A stretch of DNA of 64,000 nt from Pseudobdellovibrionaceae bacterium (GTDB lineage: Bacteria > Bdellovibrionota > Bdellovibrionia > Bdellovibrionales > UBA1609): NCBI GenBank assembly GCA_020635075.1, contig JACKAM010000001.1:1426001-1490000 (forward strand), written 5' to 3'. This document shows positions 1 through 9,038 of this stretch, in pieces. A model generated the notes under the pieces. It had not been told where the DNA came from. It did no database searches and saw only the letters and a list, made by a program, of their open reading frames with translations. The translations under genes were made by a program, and so were the position numbers. The first letter of the stretch is position 1, and each line of letters begins with the position of its first letter.

Positions 1-1290
1 GATCAGGACACCCCAGCTCCGCCAAAAAAGCCAACTCCAGGTGCTGCAAGCGATGGGGATGCCTCAATTCCCACCGCTCGGCTGGTGATTGACAAGGACG
101 AGGAGAAAACCCAGGAAGATTTATTTCCTGAATTGCCCCCTGAAAAAGAAGCCACTCCACCTTCATTGGAAGGCCTGGACCCATCCGTGTTGACCAAACT
201 CGGGATCAAGCCAGAGGAGGAAGACAGTGGCAAGTTGAATCTCAAGGCCTCAGCAAATGGGGGTTCCCCTGAAATCCTCAAAGGTATGCCCGGAGTCGGC
301 GAAGATGATAAGGCTGACGCTGAAGAACCTCATGGCTTTACCTTGAGTCACAGTTTGAACCAGTACTTGGTCAACTCCCAAACTGGTTCAGATTCAAGTG
401 TGGTGAAGTTAGATACCACTGCCGGCACTTCCATTCCCGAAGTCACTCCCCCTCCCCCGGCTGAGGCCGTGAGTGAAGAAACCGCCGAGGGTGTTGTTCT
501 TAGTGTTGATGACGAAATTGAAGATGTGATCGATGCAGAAGTGGGTGCCCAAGTGGTTGCCGTGACCAGCGACGCCCCCCCTGCGACCGAGGCCACGCCT
601 GAGGAACAACCTATGTTTGCTCAGGACGAAATTCCCACCGCCATCATTGAGGCGGCAAAATTAAAGGAAGAGGAAGCCAAAAGAGCTCTAGCTGAAGCTC
701 AGGACGCAACCGCAGACGGAATTGAGGAAGAGGTCACCAAAGATGCCCCCCTCCCACCACCAGAAGCAATGGCCCAGGCACAAAGCACTCCTGGAGTGAC
801 TGCAGTTGAGTGCAATTTGCCAGCGCCACCAATGAGTCTCGCTGCCGCAAAGAGCGAAGACCAGGTAGCCTCTTATGTCTTTCAGCAGCTGCGCGACAAA
901 TTTGAGAAATCCATGATTTTGCTTTTTGAAGGCACCAAAATTCGCCCCTGGAAGTGGGACTCCCCGTGGGTGGCCACACTACCCAGTGCTGCTGATGCCT
1001 TCGACATCAGTAAAGCCTGTGTTTTTCGCGTGGTCCGCCGCACCCGCCTTCCTTATCATGGCTATTTGGTCAAAAATGAAATCAATGAGAACTTCTTTAG
1101 GCTATGGGGTCACTCAGAATTACCCGATCACGTGACTATCTGCCCGATTCAATACGACTCTCATCTGGTGGGAATGCTCCTCAGCGTGGGTGACAAAAAA
1201 TGTGATACCCCCCAGCATCTCAGCCACTCAGAGAGAATCACCATTCAACTGTCTGAAGCCATGCAAAAGGTCAATTCGAGCGCGGCCTAA
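1..1290 (+). CDS. Acidic Pro/Glu-rich protein with C-terminal GAF-like region, 5'-truncated
   Basis: The reading frame is open from the first base of the window, so the start lies upstream; a GTG at 85 is in frame but nothing marks it as the true start. About the first 270 visible residues are low-complexity and rich in Glu, Pro, Ala and Thr, as in disordered linkers. The last 140 or so residues (from about 890) are compact with regular hydrophobic spacing and look like a small globular sensory domain, perhaps GAF-like. I do not recognise the family with confidence. The 3' end overlaps the convergent tsaE gene by 20 bp. It may be a signalling or polarity adaptor, but the sequence does not show a function. 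Confidence 0.7.
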   Translation, partial: DQDTPAPPKKPTPGAASDGDASIPTARLVIDKDEEKTQEDLFPELPPEKEATPPSLEGLDPSVLTKLGIKPEEEDSGKLNLKASANGGSPEILKGMPGVGEDDKADAEEPHGFTLSHSLNQYLVNSQTGSDSSVVKLDTTAGTSIPEVTPPPPAEAVSEETAEGVVLSVDDEIEDVIDAEVGAQVVAVTSDAPPATEATPEEQPMFAQDEIPTAIIEAAKLKEEEAKRALAEAQDATADGIEEEVTKDAPLPPPEAMAQAQSTPGVTAVECNLPAPPMSLAAAKSEDQVASYVFQQLRDKFEKSMILLFEGTKIRPWKWDSPWVATLPSAADAFDISKACVFRVVRRTRLPYHGYLVKNEINENFFRLWGHSELPDHVTICPIQYDSHLVGMLLSVGDKKCDTPQHLSHSERITIQLSEAMQKVNSSAA

Positions 1291-1738
1291 GCTCAAGCAA
1301 ATTCACAGACCGTCTTTGCGACTCCTGACCTTCATCAATAAAAGCCAGGTCCACCTGCCGCAGGGTCCAGCCGGGGGGAAGATAGTCGGAGTCCAATCGC
1401 TCCGCCCACTCAATGATGATCAAGCCCCGAGGTTCAAGGAAGAAATCCCAGAAGCCTGTTGATTCCAAGTCCTGCTCATCTTCCAGACGATACAAATCAA
1501 CGTGATCGATACGTCTGTCTATAACCTCGTAACAGTTGTGAATAGCAAAACTCGGGGAGCAGGCCTCGTGGGCACCCAGGGCTTCAACCAAATACCTCAC
1601 CAACTGGGTCTTTCCCACCCCAACCGGACCAGTAAGTAACAGAACCTCCCGGTCGGACAAACTCGGAACCAGAACCTGTTGGACCCACTCTCTGTACTGA
1701 TCAAGATTTTCGATGATTTTTGGACCGGACATCAACAT
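1271..1738 (-). CDS. tsaE: TsaE, tRNA threonylcarbamoyladenosine biosynthesis ATPase
   Basis: TsaE is the small P-loop ATPase that works with TsaB and TsaD to place threonylcarbamoyl on A37 of ANN-decoding tRNAs. The 155-residue length fits the family. A Walker A loop, GPVGVGKT, sits at residues 37-44. It is followed by the family's SPSFAI segment, an HVDLYRLE motif and the I-I-I-E-W-A-E box (Walker B-like). The gene is the last of the minus-strand tilS-to-tsaE operon and begins 4 bp after nnr. Its end overlaps the end of the convergent gene at the window edge. Confidence 0.93.
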   Translation of the reverse strand: MLMSGPKIIENLDQYREWVQQVLVPSLSDREVLLLTGPVGVGKTQLVRYLVEALGAHEACSPSFAIHNCYEVIDRRIDHVDLYRLEDEQDLESTGFWDFFLEPRGLIIIEWAERLDSDYLPPGWTLRQVDLAFIDEGQESQRRSVNLLELRPRSN

Positions 1739-1742
1739 CTCT

Positions 1743-3257
1743 TTACAACACTAAAGTTCCGCCGGCAATACGTCCGATCAAGCTGGGCAAATGATCCCTT
1801 AAATCTGACGCCATCAGAGTTCGGCGGTCATGGCCAATGCGCACCCACTCGTCGGCCAGGCGGCCGTGAATGTAGGCGGCCGTGGCTGTGGCCTGAAGTG
1901 GTTCCAGGCCCTGAGCCATAAAGCCACCAATCATTCCGGTGAGCACGTCTCCGGTACCGGCCTTGGCCAAGGCGGAGTTTCCAGCATTGATCACCATACA
2001 GCGACCATCATTGGCAACCACGCTGCGAAAGCCTTTTAGCAATACATGACATCCGGCTGTCTCGGAGCCCTCAAGCGCGGATTGAAAACGGTTGTTTTCC
2101 AGTTGGACCACATCTTTTTTAAGAATCCGCGCCAGCTCGCCCATATGGGGTGTCAGTACCCAGTTGCAGGGAAGAGGAAACAACTCAAACTGAACACAAG
2201 TGGTGATGGCATCGGCATCCAAAACCACGCCGGGCAAATCCATGCCTTTAAGCCGCTCAATCACATCTGCTGTTTCACGACTGACGCCTAAGCCTGGCCC
2301 CACCGCTGCCGCAGTAATCTTTTTTTGCCACAGTTCCTCTGAGTCGATCTTGCCCGTGAGAATCTCAGGGGATTCCAAAATATTCTCTGCCGGCGATTCG
2401 AAACTGGCCCAAGTCACATATCCCGTACCCATCCGATAAGCACTTGATGAGGCCAGGAGACCAGCCCCCCACATCCCCTCACGCCCAGCTAACACCAGCA
2501 GATGCCCATGATCCGACTTGTTTGAGGTTTCCAGCCGGCGCGGCAAATAGCGGCGCGCCAGCCTTTCGGTAAAGGCAAAGTGACTGGTGGCGACCCCTCT
2601 CAGAGACTCATAGGGAAAACCGATAGGGAGAATTCTCAATTTTCCCACATGTCTGGGGCCATCGGAGACAAAAAAACCAGGCTTGGCCAAGCCAAAGGAC
2701 AAGGTCATGTCTGCCTTGATCACCTGACCCTTCACCACACCTGTGTCACAGTCCAAACCACTGGGGCAGTCCAAAGACACCACCGGTACGCGACAGGAAT
2801 TCATGATCTCCACAAGTTTGAGGTAATCACTTTCTATCGGTCGAGACAGGCCGATACCAAACAGGGCATCCACAATGAGGGCTGAGGAACGGATTTGCTC
2901 CATCTTTTCCGGATGATCACAGAGGTTCACATGACGAATCCCTGCCAAGTCCACCCGTGACAGTTGGCGGGTAAAAAGCTCTGAGCGGCTCTCCTGAGGA
3001 GCCAAGACAAAAACAATCAAATCCCGATGTCCAGCTGCATGAAGGTGGCGGGCCAAGACCAAACCATCGCCCCCGTTATTTCCCGGGCCACAGACCACAC
3101 TTAATAATCCGCGCTTGAGATCCGGATAATAAGACTGATCCAGTTCGCGGGCCGCTGTGGCTCCAGCCGACTCCATCAAAATTTCAGCAGGTAAGCCGTA
3201 GACCGTTTGCGAGAGTTCATCAATTTCCCGACTCTGGGCTACGGTGGCAAGACGCAT
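1743..3257 (-). CDS. nnr: Bifunctional NAD(P)H-hydrate epimerase / ADP-dependent dehydratase
   Basis: This enzyme repairs hydrated NAD(P)H. The N-terminal YjeF-N half (about residues 1-215) epimerises NADHX and shows the CGPGNNGGDGLVLARHL segment. The C-terminal ribokinase-like half (about 225-500) is the ADP-dependent dehydratase and shows the KAGTGDVLTGMIGG segment. The 504-residue length matches the usual two-domain fusion. The gene lies 3 bp downstream of glmM and 4 bp upstream of tsaE, so it is very probably co-transcribed. Pairing of nnr with tsaE is common in bacteria. Confidence 0.95.
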   Translation of the reverse strand: MRLATVAQSREIDELSQTVYGLPAEILMESAGATAARELDQSYYPDLKRGLLSVVCGPGNNGGDGLVLARHLHAAGHRDLIVFVLAPQESRSELFTRQLSRVDLAGIRHVNLCDHPEKMEQIRSSALIVDALFGIGLSRPIESDYLKLVEIMNSCRVPVVSLDCPSGLDCDTGVVKGQVIKADMTLSFGLAKPGFFVSDGPRHVGKLRILPIGFPYESLRGVATSHFAFTERLARRYLPRRLETSNKSDHGHLLVLAGREGMWGAGLLASSSAYRMGTGYVTWASFESPAENILESPEILTGKIDSEELWQKKITAAAVGPGLGVSRETADVIERLKGMDLPGVVLDADAITTCVQFELFPLPCNWVLTPHMGELARILKKDVVQLENNRFQSALEGSETAGCHVLLKGFRSVVANDGRCMVINAGNSALAKAGTGDVLTGMIGGFMAQGLEPLQATATAAYIHGRLADEWVRIGHDRRTLMASDLRDHLPSLIGRIAGGTLVL

Positions 3258-3260
3258 CCT

Positions 3261-4706
3261 TTATCCCAACTCCTTTTGCAGAAAGCTGGCGATCTGCTCA
3301 GCATACTGACCGATTTCCTTTTTATTCTGCCCTTCAACCAAGACACGAACAACGGGCTCGGTTCCAGAAAAACGCACGTAGGTGCGCCCTGAACCTTCCA
3401 GTTTGTGATTGATGTCATCCATCATGTTTCGATAGCCGGGAATCGATTCCAAATCCTTGCGCACACTCACCCGGGTGTTAATGAGAACCTGAGGAACGTC
3501 TTTCATGAGCTTGGTGAGGTCGCTCAACTTCTTCTTTTCCTGAAGCATAACAGCCAGCACGTGAAGGGCTGCCACGCAACCATCGCCCGTGGTGCTGTGC
3601 TCAAGTGAAATAATGTGACCACTTTGCTCTCCACCCAAGGTGTAACCATGATTGCGCATTTCCTCGACCACATACTTGTCACCCACATCGGTGCGCACCA
3701 AATTGATTCCATGTTCTTTGAGAGCCAATTCAAGGCCCACATTGCTCATGTGAGTGGCGACGATAGTGTTATCTGGCAAGGCTCTCTTTTTCGCCAAGTG
3801 AATCCCACAGATGGCCAAGATGTGATCGCCATTTACGATTTGCCCTTTGTCATCCACCATAATCACCCGGTCGCCGTCCCCATCAAGACTAATACCCACG
3901 TCGGCCCGGTACTTCACCACTGCATTGCAGGTTTTCTCAGGGAACAACGCTCCCGTTTTTTCATTGATATTAAATCCATTGGGTCGATCGCCCAATAGAA
4001 TCACCTCGGCCCCCAACTCCTCAAAAACGGCAGGAGCCACTTTGTAGCCGGCACCACTGGCACAGTCCAAAACAATGCGAACACCGTCGAGCGTAAGATC
4101 CAAGGGGAAGGTGTTTTTGACATAGACGATGTAGCGCCCGGCCGCATCGTCGATGCGCTTGGCGCGGCCAATGGCATTGCCGTCAGCCAGATGAGAGTTT
4201 AGGTCCACATCCCGGACCAGGCGTTCAATTTCCTTCTCCATTTCACCGGAAATCTTGAAACCATCTGCACCAAAAATCTTAATACCGTTATCGAAATAAG
4301 CATTATGAGACGCTGAAATGACCACGCCAGCATCAGCCCTCATGTTGCGAGCCAAAAAACCAATCCCGGGTGTCGGCAGAGGACCTACCAATTGGGTCCA
4401 CACACCCATGCTATTAAGACCAGCGGACAATGCCTGCTCCACCATATAACCACTCAAGCGGGTGTCTTTACCAATCATCACCATGCGATGTTTAACTCGA
4501 CGACTGCTCGGCTGCTGGCGCAAAACATAGCCAAGGGCCTGCCCGACCCGGAGCACGATGTCCGGAGTCATGGGGAATCGATTGGCGGTTCCTCGAATTC
4601 CATCCGTTCCGAAAAGGCTCATGTCTCCGGAGGCTGAGGCCGTCTTTTCCTTCTTGCCTTCGCCTGCCAATTTGCCCGTACCATTGCCCTTGGTTGACTT
4701 GCCCAT
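3261..4706 (-). CDS. glmM: Phosphoglucosamine mutase GlmM
   Basis: GlmM interconverts glucosamine-6-P and glucosamine-1-P on the way to UDP-GlcNAc. The core starts with the family N-terminus SLFGTDGIRG. The active-site serine loop reads SASHNAYFDNG, where the canonical loop has TASHNP, and the metal loop is DGDGDR. The C-terminal phosphate-binding segment is RFSGTEPVVRV. The chosen ATG overlaps the cdaR stop (TAATG) and has an AGGA/AGG ribosome site. It gives a 28-residue Lys/Gly-rich extension before the core. An alternative ATG at 4622 would give a standard 453-residue protein, but its GGAG is only 2 nt away. The cdaA-cdaR-glmM order matches the classical c-di-AMP/cell-wall cluster of Firmicutes. 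Confidence 0.95.
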   Translation of the reverse strand: MGKSTKGNGTGKLAGEGKKEKTASASGDMSLFGTDGIRGTANRFPMTPDIVLRVGQALGYVLRQQPSSRRVKHRMVMIGKDTRLSGYMVEQALSAGLNSMGVWTQLVGPLPTPGIGFLARNMRADAGVVISASHNAYFDNGIKIFGADGFKISGEMEKEIERLVRDVDLNSHLADGNAIGRAKRIDDAAGRYIVYVKNTFPLDLTLDGVRIVLDCASGAGYKVAPAVFEELGAEVILLGDRPNGFNINEKTGALFPEKTCNAVVKYRADVGISLDGDGDRVIMVDDKGQIVNGDHILAICGIHLAKKRALPDNTIVATHMSNVGLELALKEHGINLVRTDVGDKYVVEEMRNHGYTLGGEQSGHIISLEHSTTGDGCVAALHVLAVMLQEKKKLSDLTKLMKDVPQVLINTRVSVRKDLESIPGYRNMMDDINHKLEGSGRTYVRFSGTEPVVRVLVEGQNKKEIGQYAEQIASFLQKELG

Positions 4707-5125
4707 TATTGACCTGTCCTTCCCTTACGAGGGTTCTCCCTGAGTTGCACGACAATTGTTTTAGGAGAAACTGAGATCACTTTCAAGCCTACTGGCAAAT
4801 CCATATTGCTGTTTTTTAAGTTTATCCGGTGCTTCCCGGGGTCACTATCAAACAAATCCACCGTATAGGACTGGTCACTCTGGGCAAACTTCTTGAGCAC
4901 CATTCTTGGCCCCGAGAGCTGCACCCTCACCTTCTTGCGGATCTGGTTGGTAATAACATGGTTGGGGCGAACCAAGATCTCCAGGTCCATGTCCTTGTTG
5001 ACCACGGAGTTTTTGCGCCCCAGGATGGTGACCCACAGAACCAGTGTCACAAAAAGGGCGACGATCTTGTAGCTCGTGTCTTCGCCGATGTGCTTTTTGA
5101 TTTTGCCTTTGACCGGACCAATCAT
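4706..5125 (-). CDS. cdaR: YbbR-domain protein, CdaR-like regulator of diadenylate cyclase
   Basis: A 139-residue protein with one N-terminal membrane segment (about residues 20-38) and a single YbbR-like beta domain after it. CdaR proteins of Firmicutes usually carry three or four YbbR repeats and modulate CdaA from outside the membrane. Here only one repeat is seen, as is common in diderms. The gene overlaps cdaA by 4 bp at its start and glmM by 1 bp at its end, so translation is probably coupled. The assignment rests mainly on the context between cdaA and glmM, the membrane topology and the length. Confidence 0.8.
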   Translation of the reverse strand: MIGPVKGKIKKHIGEDTSYKIVALFVTLVLWVTILGRKNSVVNKDMDLEILVRPNHVITNQIRKKVRVQLSGPRMVLKKFAQSDQSYTVDLFDSDPGKHRINLKNSNMDLPVGLKVISVSPKTIVVQLRENPRKGRTGQ

Positions 5126-5931
5126 GCCAGGCTCCGCTCAACTCGCAGTTTTAGGCCAAAACTGTCATAGAGCATTTGTCTGACGGCGGCGTGGTCCAAC
5201 TCCGGCTGTAGCTGGCCACCATGGACCACACCTACGGACTTGTTTTCCTCACTCACCACCAACACCAGGGCATCGGTTTCTTCAGTCAAACCAATCGCCG
5301 CCCGATGACGGGTCCCCAAATTTCGATCCAACACCGGATTTTTACTCAAAGGCAAAAAACAGCCTGCCGAATAGAGCCGACCTTCGCGCACCACCAGAGC
5401 CCCATCATGAAGCGGGCTCGCTGGGTGAAAGAGCGACGTGATGGTCTCGCTGTTGACGATAGCATCCAGCTTGGTGCCCATTTCCACAAAGTAATCTAGA
5501 GCAATCTCCCTTTCGATGACGATCAGAGCACCGTAGCCCTTTTGCGCGAGAAGTATGACTGCCTTTGCCAGCTCCTCCACAATGTGAGTCTCTTCAAGCC
5601 GACTAGCTCCAGATAGAAAAGGGTTGGAGCCAATCTGGGCCAGAGCCTGACGAATCTCCGTCTGAAAAAGAATAACGACAATCAAAAAGAGATTGGAGAA
5701 GAACTTCTCAAGAAGCCAATTGAAGGTCATCAGCTCAAGCCAGATACTCACCAGATAGGCAATGGCCAAGATCCCCAGGCCACTGAGAATCTGTACGGCG
5801 CCAGAGCGCTTGGTGAGATGGAGAACTCTGTAGACCACCACCCAGACGAGAAACAGATCCACCAAATCCATCAGGCGGAGCTGAGAGAAAATCATCATGA
5901 TGTTGTCTACAAAATTTTGAAGAATGGGCAC
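5122..5931 (-). CDS. cdaA: CdaA-type diadenylate cyclase (c-di-AMP synthase)
   Basis: CdaA condenses two ATP into cyclic di-AMP. Three hydrophobic helices fill about residues 20-90, followed by a DisA_N catalytic domain. The catalytic DGA (176-178, in LHDGALVV) and RHR (208-210, in LGTRHRAAIG) motifs are both intact, as is the GALIVIE strand (134-140). The length of 269 residues is typical. The gene starts 7 bp after ftsH and overlaps cdaR. Linkage to ftsH and tilS upstream and glmM downstream suggests a link between c-di-AMP, membrane quality control and peptidoglycan precursor supply. Confidence 0.93.
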   Translation of the reverse strand: MPILQNFVDNIMMIFSQLRLMDLVDLFLVWVVVYRVLHLTKRSGAVQILSGLGILAIAYLVSIWLELMTFNWLLEKFFSNLFLIVVILFQTEIRQALAQIGSNPFLSGASRLEETHIVEELAKAVILLAQKGYGALIVIEREIALDYFVEMGTKLDAIVNSETITSLFHPASPLHDGALVVREGRLYSAGCFLPLSKNPVLDRNLGTRHRAAIGLTEETDALVLVVSEENKSVGVVHGGQLQPELDHAAVRQMLYDSFGLKLRVERSLA

Positions 5932-5938
5932 TGCCTTA

Positions 5939-7921
5939 CTACGCGGTTACTGGACCCGGATTTCCGACCGGGTCACGGTCGTCATCTTCCTCTTTGGCCT
6001 TTTCTTCCTCGACCAATTTCTTCTTTGCTTCTTCCTCTTCGGCAGCTTTGCGCTCCTGAACCAGCTTTTCCTGCTTCATTCCGCGCCTTTCATTGATTTC
6101 TTGTAGGCCTCCGCCTTTAACAATGATCTCGACCTCTTCCCCGTCAATGGTCTCGTGCTCCAAGAGAGCCTCTGCCATGCGATGAAGAACATCGATGTTG
6201 TCATTCAGAACCTTCTTGGCCAACTCGTAGCCTTCCATCACCAGGCGGTAGACCTCTTTGTCGATCTCCTCAGCCTTAGCATCGGAGTAGTCCCTCTGCT
6301 GCGAGGACTGCATACCCAAGAAAACTGGACCTTCTCGTCTCTCCAGGGCCAACGGACCCAGCTTCGAACTCATCCCCCACTCACAGACCATTCGTCGAGC
6401 TAGCTCTGTAGCTCTTTCAATGTCATTTCCAGCTCCCGTGGTATAGTCCTGAAAGACCAATTCTTCAGCAGCTCGACCTCCAAACAAAAACGCAATCATG
6501 GACTCAGCCTTCTTTTTGGAAAGATTCAACTGATCTTCCTCAGGAAGAGTCTGGGTCAAGCCAAGGGCCATTCCCCGAGGGATAATGGTGACTTTGTGAA
6601 TGGGATCCAGATCAGGAACCTTTTTCCCCACCAAAGTATGGCCGGCTTCATGGTAGGCGGTGATCTTTCGGTCTTTCTCACTGATCACCATCGACTTACG
6701 CTCGGAGCCCATCATCACTTTGTCTTTAGCCTTCTCAAAATCCTCTTGTTCAATCTTGGGCTTATTTTCACGAGCTGCCTGCAATGCGGCCTCATTGACG
6801 AGGTTTTCCAGGTCCGCACCCGAGAATCCGGGGGTACCACGTGCAATGCGATCCAGATTCACTTCAGCCGACAATGGTGTCTTGCGGGTATGTACTTCAA
6901 GGATCTTTCGACGACCTTTGAGATCAGGCTTATTCACCACCACTCGGCGATCAAATCGTCCCGGACGCAACAGGGCTGGATCCAAAACATCGGGCCGATT
7001 GGTGGCAGCAATCAGAATCACGCCTTCGTTACTTTCAAATCCATCCATCTCGACAAGAAGCTGGTTCAGTGTTTGTTCGCGCTCATCATGACCTCCACCC
7101 ATTCCGGCACCCCGATGGCGTCCGACGGCGTCAATCTCATCGATAAAAATCAAGCAGGGGGCATTTTTCTTTCCTTGTTCAAACAGATCGCGCACACGAC
7201 TGGCACCCACACCGACAAACATTTCCACAAAGTCCGAACCCGAAATAGTGAAGAAGGGAACATTGGCTTCACCAGCGACGGCACGACCCAAAAGAGTTTT
7301 TCCCGTTCCAGGAGGGCCCACCAGCAGAACGCCTTTGGGAATACGTCCGCCCAAGCGGGTGAACTTTTTAGGCTCTTTCAAAAATGCCACAATCTCCTGC
7401 AAATCCTCTTTGGCCTCTTCCACGCCTGCCACATCTTTGAAAGTCACCTTGTTTTTGTTTTCCGTCAAAAGCCGAGCCCGGCTTTTGCCAAAACTCATGG
7501 CCTTGCCACCTCCGACCTGGATTTGACGCATGAAGAACATGAACATTCCGATGATGATTATCAAAGGAAGCCAATTCAAAAACACGGATGTCATCAGGGA
7601 ATTGTCGGAACCTATATACTTGGGGGTAATACCATTCTCGCGAACAATTTTGAAACCTTCGGAGTCAGTATTACCCAAAATCTGAAAGTGACGCCCAGAG
7701 TATTTGTCTTTGTACTCGGTGCGCACATCGCCTTCAATTTCACCGGTGTCTTTGTTGAAGGTGACCGACTCAATCTCACCGGCTTCAAGGGCTTTGAGAA
7801 ACTTAGGATAATCAAAATCGCGAATCAGAGTATGGCGTTGGGCCTCGTACATTTGAAACAACAAGATCGCAACAACGATGAGCATTGCCCAAAGAGCCAT
7901 GGTTTTTTGAGGTGAACGCAT
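5939..7921 (-). CDS. ftsH: ATP-dependent zinc metalloprotease FtsH
   Basis: FtsH is the membrane-anchored AAA+ protease that degrades misfolded and regulatory membrane proteins. Two membrane segments (about residues 8-24 and 110-130) flank a small periplasmic domain. The AAA module has Walker A GPPGTGKT (about 202-209), Walker B LIFIDEID and the SRH segment ATNRPDVLDPALLRPGRFD. The zinc site HEAGH is present in the M41 domain (about 425). The last 50 residues are highly charged, rich in Glu and Lys, and end with a Pro/Gly tail. It sits between tilS and cdaA in one operon, as in many bacteria. Confidence 0.97.
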   Translation of the reverse strand: MRSPQKTMALWAMLIVVAILLFQMYEAQRHTLIRDFDYPKFLKALEAGEIESVTFNKDTGEIEGDVRTEYKDKYSGRHFQILGNTDSEGFKIVRENGITPKYIGSDNSLMTSVFLNWLPLIIIIGMFMFFMRQIQVGGGKAMSFGKSRARLLTENKNKVTFKDVAGVEEAKEDLQEIVAFLKEPKKFTRLGGRIPKGVLLVGPPGTGKTLLGRAVAGEANVPFFTISGSDFVEMFVGVGASRVRDLFEQGKKNAPCLIFIDEIDAVGRHRGAGMGGGHDEREQTLNQLLVEMDGFESNEGVILIAATNRPDVLDPALLRPGRFDRRVVVNKPDLKGRRKILEVHTRKTPLSAEVNLDRIARGTPGFSGADLENLVNEAALQAARENKPKIEQEDFEKAKDKVMMGSERKSMVISEKDRKITAYHEAGHTLVGKKVPDLDPIHKVTIIPRGMALGLTQTLPEEDQLNLSKKKAESMIAFLFGGRAAEELVFQDYTTGAGNDIERATELARRMVCEWGMSSKLGPLALERREGPVFLGMQSSQQRDYSDAKAEEIDKEVYRLVMEGYELAKKVLNDNIDVLHRMAEALLEHETIDGEEVEIIVKGGGLQEINERRGMKQEKLVQERKAAEEEEAKKKLVEEEKAKEEDDDRDPVGNPGPVTA

Positions 7922-7988
7922 TCTGATTTATCCTTTCGCAAATTCCCGAAAAAGCCTCAATTTAGAATACCATCCGCACTCTGAGGCC

Positions 7989-9038
7989 TCAATTGATTCC
8001 TGGCTCGCCTTCGGGCCGGAAGGCTCTGATTTGCTCCGCATTAACAAACCAGTCCCACTTCAATACTGTAAACCTGAGTTCACGCCGTGAACTGTCAAGA
8101 CGTTTGATAATTTCTTCCACATGACTTTGGCCGTAACCTTTGACTCCCAGTCGACGCAGGTAAGAGGCGATGGTTCTTTTCTTCTGTTCACGAGTCATCT
8201 CCAGGTACTTTCGTCGGTCCAGCACCCGAACTCCCATCTCCGACTCTCCCAGATCATCCTCACCCTCATTGGCAATTAGCTCAAGTGACCGCGCCAGGGT
8301 GGCAACAGCGGAACGACGTCTCTTCTCCAAAGCCGGCAACCACTCGTGGCGCAGCCAATTGCGCAGGGGATCTACCTGCTGATTACTGGGATCCTCGACC
8401 CAAGTCAGCGAACAAGACTTGCCATATTCACTCACTTGCTGACGAGAGAGGCCAATCAAGGGGCGCAACAAAATTCCGTCACAGAGCCCCATGGCTCTCA
8501 GGCCCTTCAGCCCTGATCCCCTTATAAGGCGTATCATTCGCGTCTCCAAGAGATCGTCCTGGTGGTGCGCGGTGAGAGTGAAGGTTCTTTGTCCCTTCTG
8601 CGCTTGCAGCTCGCTTCTCCAAGTTTCCAAGAGGCCGTGGCGAAAATCCCTGAGCTCATCTTCGGATTTGAGAGGGGACCGTGGGGAGACCAGCCACTTC
8701 ATGCGCCAACTTTTGCTGTGCCAATTGTGAGGACAGACATTGGAGTACAGCCTGAGTCCTAGCCGTTGACTCTCTCGGGCCACCAACTCCCAAGCCTGGC
8801 GGCGAAAGCGACCCTTTTTTCCTCCCGCAGGCCCATGGTGGACGTGGGCCACGGCCAGTTCCACTTTAAGAACGGCACTCACCCGAGTCATGAGATGGAG
8901 TAAGGTCATAGAGTCGCGACCACCGGACACCGCCAAAAGCAAAACGGCCCCATTGAGTTCCAAGGGCCGTAGCTGTCGAATCACCTGATGTTCAAAGGCG
9001 TTGAGAGAAGTTTTTTTCTTTAATAATACAGTCGCCAT
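7989..9038 (-). CDS. tilS: tRNA(Ile)-lysidine synthase TilS
   Basis: TilS converts C34 of the CAU-anticodon tRNA-Ile to lysidine, changing its decoding to AUA. The N-terminal PP-loop SGGRDSMTLLH is the ATP pyrophosphatase signature (SGGxDS). The downstream AHHQDDLLET and GLKGLRAM segments match the family. At 349 residues it has the catalytic domain and a short C-terminal part only. It overlaps the end of the upstream Cys-rich gene by 19 bp and lies 67 bp before ftsH. The tilS-ftsH order is widely conserved. Confidence 0.93.
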   Translation of the reverse strand: MATVLLKKKTSLNAFEHQVIRQLRPLELNGAVLLLAVSGGRDSMTLLHLMTRVSAVLKVELAVAHVHHGPAGGKKGRFRRQAWELVARESQRLGLRLYSNVCPHNWHSKSWRMKWLVSPRSPLKSEDELRDFRHGLLETWRSELQAQKGQRTFTLTAHHQDDLLETRMIRLIRGSGLKGLRAMGLCDGILLRPLIGLSRQQVSEYGKSCSLTWVEDPSNQQVDPLRNWLRHEWLPALEKRRRSAVATLARSLELIANEGEDDLGESEMGVRVLDRRKYLEMTREQKKRTIASYLRRLGVKGYGQSHVEEIIKRLDSSRRELRFTVLKWDWFVNAEQIRAFRPEGEPGIN

